6,243 nucleotides of DNA from Cytophagales bacterium (GTDB taxonomy: Bacteria; Bacteroidota; Bacteroidia; Cytophagales; ES-bin-26). Positions 4,684-6,243 of this stretch are shown here, one piece after another. The DNA is taken from contig JACMKY010000268.1 in the NCBI GenBank assembly GCA_014379925.1, positions 1-6,243 on the forward strand, written 5' to 3'. The number at the start of each line of letters is the position of its first letter. Positions within the stretch are counted from its first letter, which is position 1. The notes under the pieces were generated by a model. It saw nothing but the letters and a program-made list of their open reading frames with translations. It was not told where the DNA came from and ran no database searches. The position numbers were made by a program, and so were the translations under genes.

Positions 4684-4732
4684 CGCTTGTCCCACGCGGG
4701 TCCTTCGCCGAAGAACCCGCGTGGGACAAGCG
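4684..4732. repeat. Perfect 18-bp palindrome between PfpI gene and reductase remnant
   Basis: CGCTTGTCCCACGCGGGT (4684-4701) is the exact reverse complement of ACCCGCGTGGGACAAGCG (4715-4732). The 13-base loop contains a further CTTCG/CGAAG match, so the dyad is almost continuous apart from one C/A mismatch. It begins 65 bases past the stop of the PfpI-type gene. There is no T-run on either side, so it looks more like a dispersed palindromic (REP-like) repeat or an RNA-stabilising hairpin than a simple terminator. Confidence 0.7.
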
Positions 4733-4796
4733 TTTCCGGCGCGCGTTTTCCGTCAATTCCGGTCTTTTGGGTATTGGCATCAGAATACAGGTCAAC

Positions 4797-5567
4797 CTAT
4801 TCTCCCAAGGCTTCGATGACCGCCTTGGCGGTTTCAGCCCCGGAGAAGTTCTGCTGGCCGGTAATGAGGTTGCCGTCGCGAATGGCAAAGCCGCGCCACA
4901 GTCCCGCCTGCACGTAATTGGCTCCGATTTCCTTCAGTTCATCCTCGATGCGCCAAGGCATTATGTGCTTGTCGCGGGAGAGCAAGCCGTATTCCCAGAC
5001 GGCGTTATCGGCAAAGTCCTCTTCTACGTTGGCAAAGCCCGTTACCGTTTTGCCTTTGGCCAGGTACTCTCCGTCGGAAGTTTTGGCGTAGCGTAGAATG
5101 GCCGTACCGTGGCAGAGGGCGGCGGTTACCTTGCCTGCTTCGTAGAAGGCGACAAATTTTTGCTGCAATTCCGTTGCGTTCTCGAAGTTAAACATCGGTG
5201 CCTGGCCACCGGCCACTACCAGGGCATCAAATTCTTCCACTTTCAAGTCAGCAATTGGCAGGGTATTGTCCACCAGCGACCGGAGTTTTTCGGTGTGGAT
5301 GAAGCCCTGGCTGATCAGGTCGGTGGACGAGTAGCCGCTCGGGTCGTTGGGGTCGCTCATGGCGTCGGCCTCGCACTTGCCACCGTCCGGGCTGAACACT
5401 TCCACTTGGTAGCCCTTTTCGGTAAATTCGAAATAGGGGTGCGCCAACTCGCTCCACCAGAAGCCCACCGGCCAGCCGGTGGTGGTTGAAACGGCGGGGT
5501 TGGCAATCACAATGGCCACGCGCTTGGGGCGTTTGGTACTAACGACGTTGGGGTCTCTCAGACTCAT
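4797..5567 (-). CDS. DJ-1/PfpI family protein, Hsp31-like type 1 glutamine amidotransferase fold
   Basis: A complete 256-residue cytoplasmic protein. Residues 16-21 (RVAIVI) begin the first strand. GFWWSELAHPYFEFTEKGYQ (35-54) carries the conserved Glu40 and is followed by VEVFSPDGGKCEAD; FDALVVAGGQAPMFNF (113-128) gives the central Gly motif; and AALCHGTAILRYA (149-161) is the nucleophile elbow with Cys152-His153. TGFANVEED (176-184) and the terminal DGNLITGQQNFSGAETAKAV (231-250) are typical of the Hsp31-like branch. Such proteins act as glyoxalase III, deglycase-like enzymes or chaperones in carbonyl and oxidative stress; which activity applies here is inference. The ATG at 5567 gives normal family length. 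It is divergent from an HxlR-type regulator 135 bases away, an arrangement that suggests control by it. The palindrome and the truncated reductase gene lie downstream on the same strand. Confidence 0.92.
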   Translation of the reverse strand: MSLRDPNVVSTKRPKRVAIVIANPAVSTTTGWPVGFWWSELAHPYFEFTEKGYQVEVFSPDGGKCEADAMSDPNDPSGYSSTDLISQGFIHTEKLRSLVDNTLPIADLKVEEFDALVVAGGQAPMFNFENATELQQKFVAFYEAGKVTAALCHGTAILRYAKTSDGEYLAKGKTVTGFANVEEDFADNAVWEYGLLSRDKHIMPWRIEDELKEIGANYVQAGLWRGFAIRDGNLITGQQNFSGAETAKAVIEALGE

Positions 5568-5608
5568 GGTTCAAAAGGTTAGGATGCGGTGGTTGGATAG
5601 TGTGGGTG

Positions 5609-5616
5609 CAAATGTA
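5609..5616 (-). promoter_or_regulatory. Putative -7 box of the PfpI-type gene
   Basis: On the minus strand the bases read TACATTTG, an exact TAnnTTTG match, 41 bases before the ATG at 5567. No clear TTTG is seen at the -33 position; that region overlaps the dyad at 5638-5664, so a regulator bound there would compete with RNA polymerase. Confidence 0.5.
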
Positions 5617-5627
5617 CCGCGGATGAG

Positions 5628-5635
5628 TATTTTTG
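5628..5635 (+). promoter_or_regulatory. Putative -7 box of the hxlR-type gene
   Basis: TATTTTTG is an exact TAnnTTTG match on the plus strand, 67 bases before the ATG at 5703. Transcription would start at about 5640-5643, inside the adjacent dyad, which fits autoregulation. The -33 element is not evident and would overlap the divergent -7 box. Confidence 0.45.
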
Positions 5636-5637
5636 CA

Positions 5638-5664
5638 CGTATACACACGCCGAAGTGTGATACG
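5638..5664. promoter_or_regulatory. Putative operator dyad in the divergent hxlR-pfpI region
   Basis: CGTATACACAC (5638-5648) is inverted against GTGTGATACG (5655-5664) with one bulged base and a six-base centre GCCGAA. HxlR-type proteins are dimers that bind such imperfect dyads near their own promoters. The site sits at the expected start point of the regulator gene and near the -33 zone of the PfpI-type gene, so one bound dimer could control both. Assignment to this regulator is inference from position. Confidence 0.5.
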
Positions 5665-5702
5665 CTCGCTTAGGAGAGTGTCAAAAAGCGAAATCTAACC
5701 CC

Positions 5703-6056
5703 ATGCCAGATTTTTTACACCAAGGAAGGCTTTACTACAACCCGGTGGAGTTTGCCCTGCACCACATCGGGGGTACCTGGAAGATGCCCATCCTGTGGCG
5801 GCTGAATAAGCAAGTGATGCGCTACGGCGAACTAAAAAAAAACCTGCCCCACATCTCCCACAAAATGCTGACTACGCAGTTGCGGGAGTTGGAAGAATAC
5901 GGTTTTGTCCACCGGGAAGCGTATCCGGTGGTGCCACCCAAGGTGGAGTACAGCATCACCGACAGGGGGCGACGGGTCATCCCGATTCTGGAGGTAATCC
6001 GCCAATTTGGCCAAGAATTGATGGAAGAAGCGGGCGTTCAGGAAGGGAAAAAATAA
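5703..6056 (+). CDS. HxlR-family winged helix-turn-helix regulator
   Basis: A complete 117-residue MarR-like regulator of the HxlR group. The signature runs YNPVEFALHHIGGTWKMPIL (12-31), RYGELKKNLPHISHKMLTTQ (40-59, recognition helix region), LRELEEYGFVHREAYPVVPP (60-79, the wing) and KVEYSITDRGRRVIPILEVI (80-99). These proteins are dimeric sensors of aldehydes, quinones or oxidants. In many members a Cys precedes the P-V/I-E or GGkW motif and acts as the redox sensor; here Asn13 occupies that place and the protein has no cysteine at all. It may thus bind a ligand rather than be oxidised. The divergent PfpI-type gene is the likely target, and the gene may also repress itself. The ATG at 5703 gives the usual length and start. 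Confidence 0.92.
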   Translation: MPDFLHQGRLYYNPVEFALHHIGGTWKMPILWRLNKQVMRYGELKKNLPHISHKMLTTQLRELEEYGFVHREAYPVVPPKVEYSITDRGRRVIPILEVIRQFGQELMEEAGVQEGKK

Positions 6057-6069
6057 ACCGAAGCGAAAA

Positions 6070-6088
6070 GCCAGTCGTTCAAACTGGC
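6070..6088 (+). terminator. Short hairpin just after the hxlR-type gene
   Basis: GCCAGT (6070-6075) pairs with ACTGGC (6083-6088) around CGTTCAA, 13 bases past the stop codon. The position suits a transcript end, but no T-run follows. Confidence 0.3.
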
Positions 6089-6184
6089 CTGACGAATCAC
6101 AACCACTTCCGCTGGTGGCCCTACCGCGGAGGGTGATTGCAACCGACTGTTTTAAGGTAGAGACACCTTTTCGCTGCTCCACCT

Positions 6185-6205
6185 CCTTGCCAATCCAAGG
6201 TTTTT
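6185..6205 (+). terminator. Weak intrinsic-terminator-like hairpin
   Basis: CCTTG (6185-6189) pairs with CAAGG (6196-6200) around a six-base loop and is followed by five Ts (6201-6205). It lies about 130 bases past the hxlR-type stop. The stem is short, so activity is uncertain. The rest of 6057-6243 shows no gene. Confidence 0.3.
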
Positions 6206-6243
6206 GGGTTGCCGTGGTAGCTGGCTGGCCACGCGCATTCCCC

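Noticed and set aside
4599..5489. Long plus-strand open frames opposite the PfpI-type gene
   Set aside because: They are antisense shadows of a clearly recognised DJ-1/PfpI coding sequence with intact catalytic motifs.
1..6243. tRNA, rRNA or riboswitch
   Set aside because: No cloverleaf, conserved rRNA segment or known riboswitch core was recognised on either strand.

Overview
The window looks like an accessory region of a Bacteroidota chromosome, probably of the Cytophagales (Spirosoma/Larkinella-like). This is inferred from the protein families and from promoter-like TAnnTTTG boxes with no clear Shine-Dalgarno sites; no rRNA or other decisive marker is present.

Layout. At 2-388 (+) is the C-terminal end of an MFS transporter resembling the anion:cation symporter group. 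A long non-coding gap (389-1063) with several small inverted repeats follows. At 1064-1897 (+) is a complete AraC-type regulator. Just downstream lies a 247-bp MITE-like element (1950-2196): 15-bp terminal inverted repeats, an exact 11-bp direct repeat CTCTTTTGAAG on both sides, and only hairpins inside, one of them terminator-like.

From 2294 to 3649 runs a 1356-bp element bounded by 37-bp inverted repeats that differ at one base. Its left part holds the C-terminal relic of a Tn3-family transposase (minus strand), with two frameshifts and a stop codon inside the left inverted repeat. A perfect 19-bp inverted repeat marks where the recognisable transposase ends, and a small intact NTF2/SnoaL-like gene (2885-3235, minus) follows as cargo. 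This fits a non-autonomous Tn3-derived cassette that another Tn3-family transposase could mobilise in trans.

Just outside its right end is a second, secreted NTF2-like gene (3739-4251, +) of the SgcJ/EcaC type. Next comes the truncated N-terminal Rossmann segment of an F420-reductase-like NADP oxidoreductase (4357-4524, minus), a perfect 18-bp palindrome (4684-4732), a complete DJ-1/PfpI family gene (4797-5567, minus) and a divergently oriented HxlR-family regulator (5703-6056, +). The 135-bp space between the last two holds back-to-back TAnnTTTG boxes and a dyad placed like an operator. I infer a stress-response unit (HxlR controlling PfpI and once perhaps the reductase) next to a stretch eroded by mobile elements. 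The remaining 187 bases hold only weak hairpins.

The least ordinary parts are the two small non-autonomous mobile elements lying 97 bp apart. No wholly new defence or metabolic system could be supported from the sequence.
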